Below are positions 9,417 to 16,230 of a stretch of DNA of 64,000 nt, one piece after another; positions within the stretch are counted from its first letter, which is position 1, and each line of letters starts with the position of its first letter. The DNA is from Jiangella aurantiaca (lineage in GTDB: Bacteria > Actinomycetota > Actinomycetes > Jiangellales > Jiangellaceae), in assembly GCF_004349105.1 (NCBI RefSeq), contig NZ_SMLB01000016.1:58922-122921 (forward strand). Reading direction: 5' to 3'. The notes under the pieces are model-generated. The model saw only the letters and a list, made by a program, of their open reading frames with translations. It did not search any database and was not told where the DNA came from. Both the position numbers and the translations under genes were made by a program.

Positions 9417-9970
9417 TGCCGGCCGACCCGCTGCACGCCGACGCCGTCGCCGTGCTGTCGGGATGGGCCGCGCCGTCACCGGAGCAGGACCGGCTGCGGC
9501 GCGACTACCTCGACGTGTTGAGCGCCCACCCGCGGGCGATGCGACGTGACTGCGTCCCGGCGCACCTGACCGGCAGCGCGCTGATCGTCGATCCCGCCGG
9601 CGAGCGGGTGCTGCTGCTCCTGCACGGGCGGACGAACCTCTGGCTGCAGGCGGGCGGGCACTGCGAGGACGGCGACGGCTCGCTCGCGGCGACGGCGCTG
9701 CGCGAGGCCACCGAGGAGAGCGGAATCGCCGGGCTGACGCTCGGCGCCGGCGGGTGGCCGATCAAGCTGGACCGTCATCCGGCACCGTGCCGGCCGGGCG
9801 TGGCCGAGGAGCACCTGGACGTCCAGTACCTCGCGCTGGCGCCGGCCGGTGCGGTCGCCGCGGTCAGCGACGAGTCGCACGACCTCGGCTGGTTCGGCTA
9901 CGACGACCTCCCGGCCCCGCTCGGTGGCGGAGTGGTGGGGCTGATCGCGGCCGCCCGGGCCGCACTCTGA
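9416..9970 (+). CDS. Nudix hydrolase
   Basis: A 184-residue Nudix enzyme; it should hydrolyse a nucleoside diphosphate linked to another moiety, with Mg2+. The Nudix box is the GGHxExGD variant (GGHCEDGD) followed by LREATEESGI, which keeps the metal-binding REATEE core. The ATG at 9416 lies in TGATG with the zincin stop, implying translational coupling. Substrate cannot be read from sequence. Confidence 0.88.
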   Translation: MPADPLHADAVAVLSGWAAPSPEQDRLRRDYLDVLSAHPRAMRRDCVPAHLTGSALIVDPAGERVLLLLHGRTNLWLQAGGHCEDGDGSLAATALREATEESGIAGLTLGAGGWPIKLDRHPAPCRPGVAEEHLDVQYLALAPAGAVAAVSDESHDLGWFGYDDLPAPLGGGVVGLIAAARAAL

Positions 9971-10013
9971 CGCCGCCGCCCGGGTCCCGAGGAAGGCCCG
10001 ATGACATCCGAGG

Positions 10014-10547
10014 TCAGGACCGCGCGGGCACACGCTCGCCCGCCGTGCCACGGCCGGGCCGGAGCGCCTCGATGGTGATCCGGCCGCTGCGCACGCCGCC
10101 CCGCGAGTCCAGCCAGGCGTCGAGGAACCGCCAGACGGCGGCGGCCTCGGCGGTCTCGCCGGTGACGACGGCCGCTATCACGCTCAGGTGCGCGTCGCGC
10201 AGCCCCGCGGCCAGCGCACGGTCGCGCCGGCCGCACCGCGAGCGCACTCGGGCGATCCGCTCACCGAGCTCGACGAACAGCCGTGCGTCGTCCTCCGTCA
10301 GCCGCCGTGCCCCGCCCGGCACCCAGGGGCCGTCCGCCGGGGCCGGCGCGGACGCCACCCGCATCACCAGCTCACGCAGCGACTCGACCGCCTCGACGAG
10401 GCCCTGCCGCGCACCGTGGCGGGACTGCAGCCAGAACACCAGCAGCGCGGCGAGGAACGTGGCCGGGACGGCGAGCGCGCCGGTCAGCAACCCGTCCCAG
10501 GTGATGGTGCCCGCGGGGATGCCCCCGAACGCCTGCGTCGATGTCAC
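10014..10547 (-). CDS. Hypothetical protein with one membrane helix
   Basis: Not recognised. A 177-residue product with a GTG start and one hydrophobic helix near the N-terminus (about residues 20-42, LLTGALAVPATFLAALLVFW). A helical cytoplasmic part rich in Arg and Glu follows. There is no Shine-Dalgarno sequence; the minus strand carries TAACGT at 10554-10559, 6 nt before the GTG, which fits a leaderless promoter. It lies between convergent and co-directional neighbours with no operon partner. Codon bias agrees with a real gene. Confidence 0.65.
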   Translation of the reverse strand: MTSTQAFGGIPAGTITWDGLLTGALAVPATFLAALLVFWLQSRHGARQGLVEAVESLRELVMRVASAPAPADGPWVPGGARRLTEDDARLFVELGERIARVRSRCGRRDRALAAGLRDAHLSVIAAVVTGETAEAAAVWRFLDAWLDSRGGVRSGRITIEALRPGRGTAGERVPARS

Positions 10548-10599
10548 CGCCAGACGTTACCCACGTTCACCGGCGAATCCACCCGAATCGGGCACCGAG

Positions 10600-11145
10600 T
10601 CAGGTGACGTCGTCCTCGTCGCCCTCGCCGTCCGGGTCAGCGGGTACCGCGCCGGCCGCGTGGCTGTAACCGTCGAGGAAGCCGCGCGCCCGCTCGGCCC
10701 GCGGGTACTTCCCGACCAGCGCCCAGAACTCCGGGCCGTGGTCGTTGACCAGCAGGTGCGCCAGCTCGTGCACCAGCACGTAGTCGATCACCCATGTGGG
10801 CAGCCCCTGCAGGCGGCTGGACAGGCGGATCGACCCGTCGGTCGGCGTGCACGAGCCCCAGCGGGCCCGCTGGGTCGAGCTCCAGCGCACGCTGCTGGGC
10901 ATGGCGCGGCCGCCAAGATACTTGCGCGACAGCTCACCGGCCCGGGCGAGCAGTCCTTCGTCGCTGGGCCGCCGGCGCTTCTCCTGGGCCGCCAGCCGGT
11001 CGAGCATGACCTGGACCCACCGGCGTTCCTCGGCCTTGCTGAGCCGCGACGGGAGGCACACGACGATGCGGCCGTTCTCGCGGAACGCCGTGACGGTGCG
11101 TCGGCGGCGCAGCGAGCGCCGTATCTCGACGTCCGGTGCCTCCAT
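10600..11145 (-). CDS. YgjP/M48-like zinc metallopeptidase domain protein
   Basis: A 181-residue protein of the YgjP-like (DUF45) metallopeptidase family. The zinc-binding HELAH motif (VLVHELAHLLVNDHGPEFW) lies at about residues 124-142, with the third-ligand histidine in NDHGPEFW. RARWGSCTPTDGSIRLSSR upstream is the family hallmark. Members are predicted cytoplasmic peptidases with no settled substrate. The C-terminal tail is acidic (GEGDEDDVT). The start region opens toward a 600-bp spacer containing DnaA-box-like sites. Confidence 0.9.
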   Translation of the reverse strand: MEAPDVEIRRSLRRRRTVTAFRENGRIVVCLPSRLSKAEERRWVQVMLDRLAAQEKRRRPSDEGLLARAGELSRKYLGGRAMPSSVRWSSTQRARWGSCTPTDGSIRLSSRLQGLPTWVIDYVLVHELAHLLVNDHGPEFWALVGKYPRAERARGFLDGYSHAAGAVPADPDGEGDEDDVT

Positions 11146-11746
11146 GGTTGCACCGTAAACCCATCCGCTGGGGAATGCTTGGATGCAATGTGGATAACTG
11201 GCCGGGAATGCGGCCTACGGCGCCAATGCCCGGCTCGATCGGCTACGTGGACGCGACGCCGGCCACACTTTCTTCGTGCACATGTGGTGGATTGCATCAG
11301 CGCTGGTCAGGGCGCCCGCCGTTACATCGGTGCCAGGTTGTCAACACGCTGCACACCGGTGGTCCACAAGGACCCCCGGGGTCCTGCACAGGTCGTCCAC
11401 AGGGTTATCCACAGCCTTGGGATGATCCCCCGCCGTTCCCGTTGCCGCCACCCGGCGATCGCCGTACGTTCACTGTCATGTCCGGCGGCTCGAATCCCTT
11501 GCACACCACACTTCGCACGGGCCGCCCGATCCCGCTCGGTGGGATCTCGGAAAACGATGACACCTCCGCGCGTCCGGGGAAGGCGCGCGCCCGTCAACGG
11601 AACTGAGATCCCGCCGAGCGCACATTCCCGCTCGTCATTTCTGCCTCGAAGGATCCGCTCGCTGGCGTAGTGTGTCGGCTCAACCACACGGGGGACGCGG
11701 CTGACCTGCTGCTTCCACTCCTGCAACGAGGAAAGGGAGGCCACGA
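11146..11746. other. 600-bp intergenic region, less GC-rich, without a gene
   Basis: No coding frame here looks real by codon bias or family resemblance. The stretch is less GC-rich than its surroundings and holds the cluster of DnaA-box-like 9-mers listed separately. At its right end is a strong Shine-Dalgarno sequence for the small zinc protein at 11747. Confidence 0.6.
11189..11413. promoter_or_regulatory. Cluster of DnaA-box-like 9-mers
   Basis: Two perfect DnaA boxes are present: TTATCCACA at 11405-11413 and its reverse complement TGTGGATAA at 11189-11197. Between them are three sites one base from TTGTCCACA: TTGTCAACA (11338-11346), TGGTCCACA (11360-11368) and TCGTCCACA (11393-11401). 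Four of the five fall within 76 bp and in the same orientation. No replication gene is nearby, so this is more likely a DnaA-binding or titration site, or a DnaA-controlled promoter, than the chromosomal origin. Confidence 0.5.
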
Positions 11747-11905
11747 ATGGCTGAGACGTACACGGGCGAGTTCTACTGCGTGAAGTGCAAGGAGAAGCGC
11801 GAGGCGACCGGCGACATCGTCGTCAACGACAAGGGCACCCGGATGGCGAAGGCCACCTGCCCGGTCTGTTCCACCAATCTGAACCGGATCCTCGGCCGCG
11901 TCTGA
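11747..11905 (+). CDS. DUF5679 small zinc-ribbon protein
   Basis: A 52-residue protein starting MAETYTGEFYCVKCKEKREA. It has two Cys pairs (CVKC at about 11-14, CPVC at about 38-41) that should bind one zinc ion. Matches the DUF5679 family common in actinobacteria; function unknown. It has an excellent Shine-Dalgarno sequence (GAAAGGGAGG, about 11731-11740) and a long untranslated upstream region with DnaA-box-like sites. Confidence 0.88.
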   Translation: MAETYTGEFYCVKCKEKREATGDIVVNDKGTRMAKATCPVCSTNLNRILGRV

Positions 11906-11991
11906 GGCCGACTCCCGGGCGCTGACGCCCGAGCCGCGGGGCCTGTGGACAGCGGAACGCACGGCGGCGCCGGACGAGGCAGGATGCCGTT

Positions 11992-13038
11992 GTGCGTCCG
12001 ATCCTCCATCCCGCGCTGAGCCGTACCTGGCGTGACGAGTCCACCCTGCAGGTGGGCGCGACGCCGGGGCTGGCGCTGGTCGTGGGCGGGCTGAGCCGGC
12101 CCGAGCGGGCCGTCGTCGAGGCGATGACCGGCGCGGCCGACCTCGCGGCGCTGCGGGAACTGGCGGCCGAGCTGGGTCTGGGCCGGTCCGCCGCCGACCA
12201 CCTCACCGAGCTGCTGCTGGCGGCCGGCGCGGTGGTCGACGGCGACCGGCTCGGCCCGGCCGACCCGCGGCGGCAGCCGGACCGCTCCAGCGCCGGCCTG
12301 CTGGCCCGTGCACCCGACGGCGGCGACGACGCGCTGGCCCGCCGCGGCCGGATGCGCGTCGACGTCCACGGCGCAGGCCGGGTCGGCGCCCAGATCGCCC
12401 GGCTGCTGGCCGCGGCCGGCGTCGGCACGGTCGCCGTCCTCGACGGCGAGCCGGTCCGCCCCGGCGACGTCGGCCCCGGCGGTTACCCGCCCGACGCCGT
12501 CGGCACGCCCCGGCGGCGGTCGCTCGACCCGCTGCTCCGCGCCGACGCCGGGCGCGACACCACCGCGGGCCAGCGTCCGGCCGGGCCGAGCCTCGCCGTG
12601 CTCGCGCCGACCGGTGTCACCGGCCGCGAGGAGGCCGCCGACCTGATCCGTCAGGGCATCCCGCACCTGTTCGCCCAGGTCGTCGAGGTGACCGGCGTCA
12701 TCGGGCCACTGGTGCTGCCGGGCCGGTCGTCGTGCCTGCGTTGCCACGATCTGCACCGCACCGCGCGCGACCCGCACTGGCCGCTGGTGCTCGATCAGGC
12801 GCTGCGCCGGCCCCCACCGGAACCGGCCTGCGACGGCGCGCTGGCCGCCGTCGTCGCAGGGCTGGCCGCCACGCAGGTGCTCGCTCACCTGGACGGTTAC
12901 ACCCCGGCCGCGGTTGACGGCACCATCGAGGTGACGCTGCCGTCCGGGCTGCCGCGGCGGCGGAGCTGGACCCGTCATCCGCGCTGTGGGTGCGGTTGGG
13001 CGGCCCGCGATGACGAGACGGCACAATGGGAGACGTGA
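11992..13038 (+). CDS. ThiF/E1-like adenylyltransferase-fold protein
   Basis: A 348-residue protein with a ThiF/MoeB/E1-type nucleotide-binding fold: VDVHGAGRVGAQIARLL is the GxGxxG motif (about residues 119-135) and VAVLDGEP supplies the acidic residue that usually contacts ATP ribose. Zinc-type cysteines occur as CLRC (about 246) and CGCG near the C-terminus. About 110 residues of helical N-terminal region precede the fold. No ubiquitin-like carrier is adjacent, so the adenylation target is unknown. A GTG start at 11992 was chosen. Its end overlaps the ABC1 kinase gene. Confidence 0.75.
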   Translation: MRPILHPALSRTWRDESTLQVGATPGLALVVGGLSRPERAVVEAMTGAADLAALRELAAELGLGRSAADHLTELLLAAGAVVDGDRLGPADPRRQPDRSSAGLLARAPDGGDDALARRGRMRVDVHGAGRVGAQIARLLAAAGVGTVAVLDGEPVRPGDVGPGGYPPDAVGTPRRRSLDPLLRADAGRDTTAGQRPAGPSLAVLAPTGVTGREEAADLIRQGIPHLFAQVVEVTGVIGPLVLPGRSSCLRCHDLHRTARDPHWPLVLDQALRRPPPEPACDGALAAVVAGLAATQVLAHLDGYTPAAVDGTIEVTLPSGLPRRRSWTRHPRCGCGWAARDDETAQWET

Positions 13039-14345
13039 GCGATCTGCCACGCAATGCCGTCAACCGCGCCTTCAAGCTCGCGTCGCTGCCTCTGGGCCTG
13101 GCCGGGCGGGCCACGCTTGGCCTGGGCAAGCGGCTGGGCGGCGCGTCGTCCGAGTCGGTCAGCGCCGACGTGCAGCTGCGCACCGCCGAGCACATCTTCC
13201 GGGTGCTCGGCGAGCTCAAGGGCGGCGCGATGAAGTTCGGGCAGACGCTGTCCGTACTCGAGGCCGGAATCCCGGAGGAGCTTGCCGCGCCGTACCGCGC
13301 CACGCTCACCAAGCTGCAGGAGTCCGCCCCGCCGATGAAGGCCGCGACGGTCCACGGCGTGCTCGCCGCCGACCTCGGACGCGACTGGCGCGACCGGTTC
13401 CGGTCCTTCGACGACAGGCCGGCCGCGTCGGCGTCCATCGGCCAGGTGCACAAGGCGGTCTGGCACGACGGCCGCACGGTCGCCGTCAAGATCCAGTACC
13501 CCGGCGCCGGCGACGCGCTGCGCTCCGACCTGCGCCAGGTCGCGCGGCTCGGCCGCTCCGTCGGCGCGCTGGTACCCGGCATGGACGCCAAGGCGCTGGT
13601 CGAGGAGTTGCACGACCGCATGGTCGAGGAGCTCGACTACCGCATGGAGGCCGACGCGCAGGACGGGTTCGCGCTCGCCTACGACGGCGATCCCGAGTTC
13701 GCCGTGCCCAAGCTGGTCGAGGGCGCCGAGCACGTGCTGGTGTCCGAGTGGCTCGACGGCCGGCCTTTGTCCAATGTCATCGCCGACGGCACCAAGGAGG
13801 AGCGCGACCAGGCCGGGCTGCTGTACGTCCGGTTCCTGTTCTCCGGGCCGACCCGCGCCGGCCTGCTGCACGCCGACCCGCATCCGGGCAACTACCGCAT
13901 CACCGCCGACGGCCGGCTCGGCGTCCTCGACTACGGCGCCGTCGCGCGGCTGCCGGAGGGGCTGCCGCCGTCCATCGGGCAGCTCATGCGCCGCGCGCTG
14001 GCCGGCGAGGCCGACGAGATGCTCGACGGCCTGCGCGAGGAGGGCTTCGTCAAGGCGCACATCGACCTCGACCCCGAGGACCTCTACGACTACCTCGCGC
14101 CGTTCCTCGAACCGGCCCGGGTCGAGCGGTTCCACTTCAACCGGCCGTGGATGCGCGAGCAGTTCGCCCGCATCAACGACCCCCGCCGGCCCGGCTACTC
14201 CATCGGGCTGAAGCTGAACCTGCCACCGTCGTACCTGCTCATCCACCGGGTCTGGATCGGCGGCATCGGCGTGCTGTCGCAGCTGGACTGCGAGGCGCCC
14301 TTCTCCGCCGAGCTGGAACGGTGGCTGCCCGGCTTCAGGTCCTGA
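13026..14345 (+). CDS. ABC1/AarF (UbiB) family kinase-like protein
   Basis: A 439-residue ABC1 atypical kinase, counterpart of Rv3197 next to whiB7. Hallmarks in order: KGGAMKFGQTLSV (the KxGQ motif), ASIGQVHKA (Ala/Ser-rich nucleotide loop), VAVKIQYPG (ATP-binding Lys), HADPHPGNY (catalytic loop) and LDYGAVARL (DFG equivalent, here DYG). Family members act in quinone/isoprenoid lipid homeostasis; in mycobacteria this neighbour has been linked to the whiB7 resistance response. The start may instead be the GTG at 13035. It overlaps the ThiF-like gene, so the two are coupled. Confidence 0.88.
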   Translation: MGDVSDLPRNAVNRAFKLASLPLGLAGRATLGLGKRLGGASSESVSADVQLRTAEHIFRVLGELKGGAMKFGQTLSVLEAGIPEELAAPYRATLTKLQESAPPMKAATVHGVLAADLGRDWRDRFRSFDDRPAASASIGQVHKAVWHDGRTVAVKIQYPGAGDALRSDLRQVARLGRSVGALVPGMDAKALVEELHDRMVEELDYRMEADAQDGFALAYDGDPEFAVPKLVEGAEHVLVSEWLDGRPLSNVIADGTKEERDQAGLLYVRFLFSGPTRAGLLHADPHPGNYRITADGRLGVLDYGAVARLPEGLPPSIGQLMRRALAGEADEMLDGLREEGFVKAHIDLDPEDLYDYLAPFLEPARVERFHFNRPWMREQFARINDPRRPGYSIGLKLNLPPSYLLIHRVWIGGIGVLSQLDCEAPFSAELERWLPGFRS

Positions 14346-14365
14346 CCCTCGACCCCGGAGCGCCC

Positions 14366-14510
14366 ATGTCGAGCACCACCCTCAGCGCCGCCCCGAGCGG
14401 CACGTTCGCGCTCGGCGGCGACCTGCCGGTCGTGCGGCTCGGGCGTCTGGGGCGACTCCCCGACCCCGACGGCGCCGTCCGGGTGCTGCGCCGCGCGGTC
14501 GAGCGGCCAC
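14366..14510 (+). pseudogene. Aldo/keto reductase N-terminal remnant
   Basis: A short frame starting MSSTTLSAAPSGTFALGG and running through DLPVVRLG to PDPDGAVRVLRRAVE. These blocks match the start of actinobacterial aldo/keto reductases. The intervening segment that normally holds GAMRLTG and WGPP is missing, and the frame degenerates into a hairpin at 14514. Only about 50 of roughly 280 codons survive, with no NADPH-site or catalytic-tetrad region. It is read as a deletion remnant; a short functional peptide is unlikely. Recognition is from memory of the family N-terminus. Confidence 0.55.
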
Positions 14511-14513
14511 CCA

Positions 14514-14562
14514 TGATCATCAACCCTTTGAGCTGCCCTGACGACTCAAAGGTTGATGATCA
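14514..14562. terminator. Bidirectional hairpin between convergent genes
   Basis: Inverted repeat with arms at 14514-14532 and 14545-14562 (18 paired positions and one bulged C) around a 12-nt loop. It lies between the plus-strand ABC1 gene and remnant and the minus-strand zinc-ribbon gene ending at 14578, so it can serve both directions. There is no clear U-tract, which is common for actinobacterial hairpin terminators. Confidence 0.6.
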
Positions 14563-14577
14563 AGGGAGTCCGCCCGG

Positions 14578-14766
14578 TCACCACCAGGAGGCGTCGAGCC
14601 GGGCCTCGATGGAGCGCAGGTTGTCGCGGGCGCAACGGTCGCAGTAGTACACCGTCCGGCCCCGCTCCACGCTGCTGACCCACGTCAGCGGCACGTCGTC
14701 CGTGGTCGTTCCACAGAGTGCGCACGCCACCGCTTCGGACACGCGGATCTCCCCCGTAGTCGTCAT
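14578..14766 (-). CDS. Small zinc-ribbon protein, conserved near whiB7
   Basis: A 62-residue protein starting MTTTGEIRVSEAVACALCG with two Cys pairs (CALC about residue 15, CDRC about residue 43), a likely single zinc-binding ribbon. It contains the conserved-looking TWVSSVERGRTVYYCDRC. Function unknown; similar small proteins occur in actinobacterial whiB neighbourhoods. The start at 14766 overlaps the stop of an upstream phosphatase-like fragment (ATGA), suggesting the two were once an operon. A longer frame to 14871 exists, but its extra residues are not family-like. Confidence 0.72.
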   Translation of the reverse strand: MTTTGEIRVSEAVACALCGTTTDDVPLTWVSSVERGRTVYYCDRCARDNLRSIEARLDASWW

Positions 14767-15098
14767 CGTCGGATTCCCCCACCCACTGCACCGAGGTACG
14801 CGAGCCCCGGCCCGACATCGTCGAACCCGACGCCGGTCGATCGCAACGACTGGTCCCAACCACCCGTGCACGCGGGGTCGGGGCCCTCGAAGCCATGGTC
14901 GGCGGTGAGCAGGACGACGACCCCGCGCCGTCCGTCGTCGTCCTCGAGCCAGGCCACGAGGTCGACGATCCCGGACAGCGCGGGGTCGCTCAGTATCTCT
15001 ATCTCCGCTGTGGGACTTGCCGCCGCCTGGGACCTCGGGGTCGGCTTGCGGCGGGACCCGGCAACTGCTTGGACGGCGCGTTCACGACCGGCGCTCAC
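14763..15098 (-). pseudogene. Probable C-terminal fragment of an alkaline-phosphatase-superfamily protein
   Basis: A 111-codon frame whose second half, VVVLLTADHGFEGPDPACTG followed by WDQSLRSTGVGFDD, resembles the C-terminal metal-site region (ADHG) of alkaline-phosphatase/type I phosphodiesterase-like proteins. The large N-terminal part with the catalytic Thr/Ser is absent. It ends in an ATGA overlap with the zinc-ribbon gene, which argues that it was translated in an ancestral operon. The first 40 residues look unrelated. It could be a decayed gene or, less likely, a chance frame. Confidence 0.4.
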
Positions 15099-15140
15099 GA
15101 AGCCTCAGCCTGTCATCGGACAGACACGGCCTCAACCCGA

Positions 15141-15326
15141 TCAGTAGGCACTGCTGCGCAGGGCGACCGCCGCGGCGGCCAGGTTCCTGGCTCGCTGCGC
15201 CGCCCGGGCGGCCCGCCGGTCCATCCGGCGGATCGCCAGCACGCGTCGTACTCGCTGTTCCTCCATCGCCCGTTCGCGCTGCTCCGTACAGTGCGCACGC
15301 GCGAGGGCTTCGTTCATGAGATGCAT
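15141..15326 (-). CDS. Small basic helical protein, conserved downstream of whiB genes
   Basis: A 61-residue protein starting MHLMNEALARAHCTEQRERA, followed by an Arg/Ala-rich amphipathic helix. Short proteins with this MHLMNEALARAH start are common in actinobacteria; function unknown. The ATG at 15326 has AGGAG about 8 nt upstream; a longer frame to 15416 lacks a ribosome site and family-like residues. It lies 174 bp downstream of whiB7 on the same strand and may share its transcript. Confidence 0.7.
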   Translation of the reverse strand: MHLMNEALARAHCTEQRERAMEEQRVRRVLAIRRMDRRAARAAQRARNLAAAAVALRSSAY

Positions 15327-15500
15327 CTCAGTGCTCCTGAAGTCTCGGTTCACGGTGGTGGAAGTGGTCTTCGGAAGATCTGGGGTGGCCGTCTCGGCCC
15401 AGAGCTCGGTCGTCATGTCGGTCCGTCCATCGGGGTCATCGGTCGTCGGCAGCTGCCGTTGGTCTTGCAGAAGTCACATCGCCGCGGAGTGCTGGTCCCA

Positions 15501-15776
15501 CTACGCCGCGATCTCGTTCTTCCTGGGGCGGCCACGCGGACGCTTGCGCGCCACGATGACTCCGGAGACGAAGAGCTCTCCGCCCCACACGCCCCAGGGC
15601 TCGGCCCGGTCCATCGCACCGGCGAGGCACTGCGCCCGCACCGGGCACTCCTGGCAGAGCTGCTTGGCGTGTTCGACGTCAGCCGGCGACTCGGCGAACC
15701 ACAGCTCCGGGTCCTTCCGGCAGGGAATGGACTCGTCGGCCGCTACGGCCCGGTCGAGAACGCTGGTCAGCATCAT
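15501..15776 (-). CDS. whiB7: WhiB7-type transcription factor (WblC) with AT-hook
   Basis: A 91-residue WhiB-family Fe-S regulator. Four cysteines (one in SIPCRKDPELWF, then CQECPVRAQC) bind a [4Fe-4S] cluster; GVWGGE is the WhiB turn that contacts the primary sigma factor. The C-terminal RKRPRGRPRKNE is an AT-hook, the diagnostic feature of WhiB7/WblC, the master activator of intrinsic antibiotic resistance. ATG 15776 follows an AAGGGAGG ribosome site; a second ATG is at 15773. The locus between uvrD2 and an ABC1 kinase is as in mycobacteria. A promoter box, leader ORF and attenuator upstream are listed separately. Confidence 0.93.
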   Translation of the reverse strand: MMLTSVLDRAVAADESIPCRKDPELWFAESPADVEHAKQLCQECPVRAQCLAGAMDRAEPWGVWGGELFVSGVIVARKRPRGRPRKNEIAA

Positions 15777-15813
15777 GAGTTCGGTCACCTCCCTTCCTCG
15801 TGTCGGTTCGGGC

Positions 15814-15853
15814 AAACAAAAAGGCCGCGGATCCCGGTGTGGGGTCCGCGGCC
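15814..15853 (-). terminator. Intrinsic terminator/attenuator in the whiB7 leader
   Basis: In RNA sense (minus strand) a GC-rich stem has arms 15841-15853 and 15823-15835 (12 pairs, one mismatch, 5-nt loop), followed at once by a U-run (UUUUUGUUUG, 15822-15813). It sits 24 nt after the leader ORF stop and about 40 nt before the whiB7 start, the arrangement expected for an attenuator. Its 5' arm can alternatively pair with the end of the leader ORF. Confidence 0.85.
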
Positions 15854-15877
15854 TGGAAGGCGCCGGTCTTCTCATGG

Positions 15878-16099
15878 CTAGACCGGTGGACCCCAGGTGC
15901 GGACGCGCACGCCGCTCTTGACCCCATCGACGAGGTGCGCCGTCTGGGCATCGCCTGCCTGCGGACGCACTTCACCCGTCATCGGGGCGGTGACGGGCGC
16001 GACGGAACGCACCCGAGTGCTCAGGGAGACACCACCGAGGGCGCGCTCATACGCGAAGCCGACACCGCACACAGACGGGTTCAGAGTCGTGATCTTCAT
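15878..16099 (-). CDS. Leader ORF of whiB7 (regulatory upstream ORF, 73 codons)
   Basis: A 73-codon frame starting MKITTLNPSVCGVGF, with an AAAGGAGG ribosome site 10 nt upstream, inside the whiB7 leader. It ends VRTWGPPV and a TAG stop 24 nt before the terminator hairpin. The last codons contain, in RNA sense, UGGGGUCC (15895-15888), which is exactly complementary to GGACCCCA (15847-15840) in the 5' arm of the terminator. Ribosome position on this ORF could therefore decide between antiterminator and terminator. In related whiB7/wblC leaders, antibiotic-slowed ribosomes induce the gene this way; here the mechanism is inferred. Confidence 0.75.
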   Translation of the reverse strand: MKITTLNPSVCGVGFAYERALGGVSLSTRVRSVAPVTAPMTGEVRPQAGDAQTAHLVDGVKSGVRVRTWGPPV

Positions 16100-16179
16100 C
16101 AGGGCGTCCCTCCTTTCGGCGTCAATCCCGAGCCGGTCTCTCCGGATCGTGGGCACCCTGCATTGCAAGGTGCTCGGAC

Positions 16180-16230
16180 ATGCTATTCCCGGCCCGGTGT
16201 AAGGGGCAACCTATTTTTACGGTGATTTTT
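16180..16230 (-). promoter_or_regulatory. whiB7 promoter with AT-rich WhiB7 box
   Basis: On the minus strand: -35 TTGCCC (16209-16204), 18-bp spacer, -10 TAGCAT (16185-16180). Immediately upstream of the -35 is an AT-rich block (CCGTAAAAATAGG and flank, 16210-16230), unusual in this GC-rich DNA and placed where the WhiB7 AT-hook binds in known autoregulated WhiB7 promoters. The block overlaps the uvrD2 stop codon. Start of transcription is expected near 16173, giving a leader of about 400 nt. Confidence 0.7.

Noticed and set aside
6885..9479. An 864-codon minus-strand frame
   Set aside because: Only the part from 8024 down encodes the epimerase; the rest is antisense to the zincin gene, which has the better codon pattern and family match.
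9754..11670. A 638-codon plus-strand frame
   Set aside because: It is antisense to the membrane protein and YgjP genes and has no recognisable domain.
11146..11746. Chromosomal replication origin
   Set aside because: DnaA boxes are few and no dnaA, dnaN, recF, gyrB or rpmH is nearby; a DnaA-binding site is the safer reading.
11992..13038. Thiazole/oxazole-modified peptide (TOMM) biosynthesis cluster
   Set aside because: A ThiF-like protein is present, but no YcaO, dehydrogenase or precursor peptide gene is adjacent.
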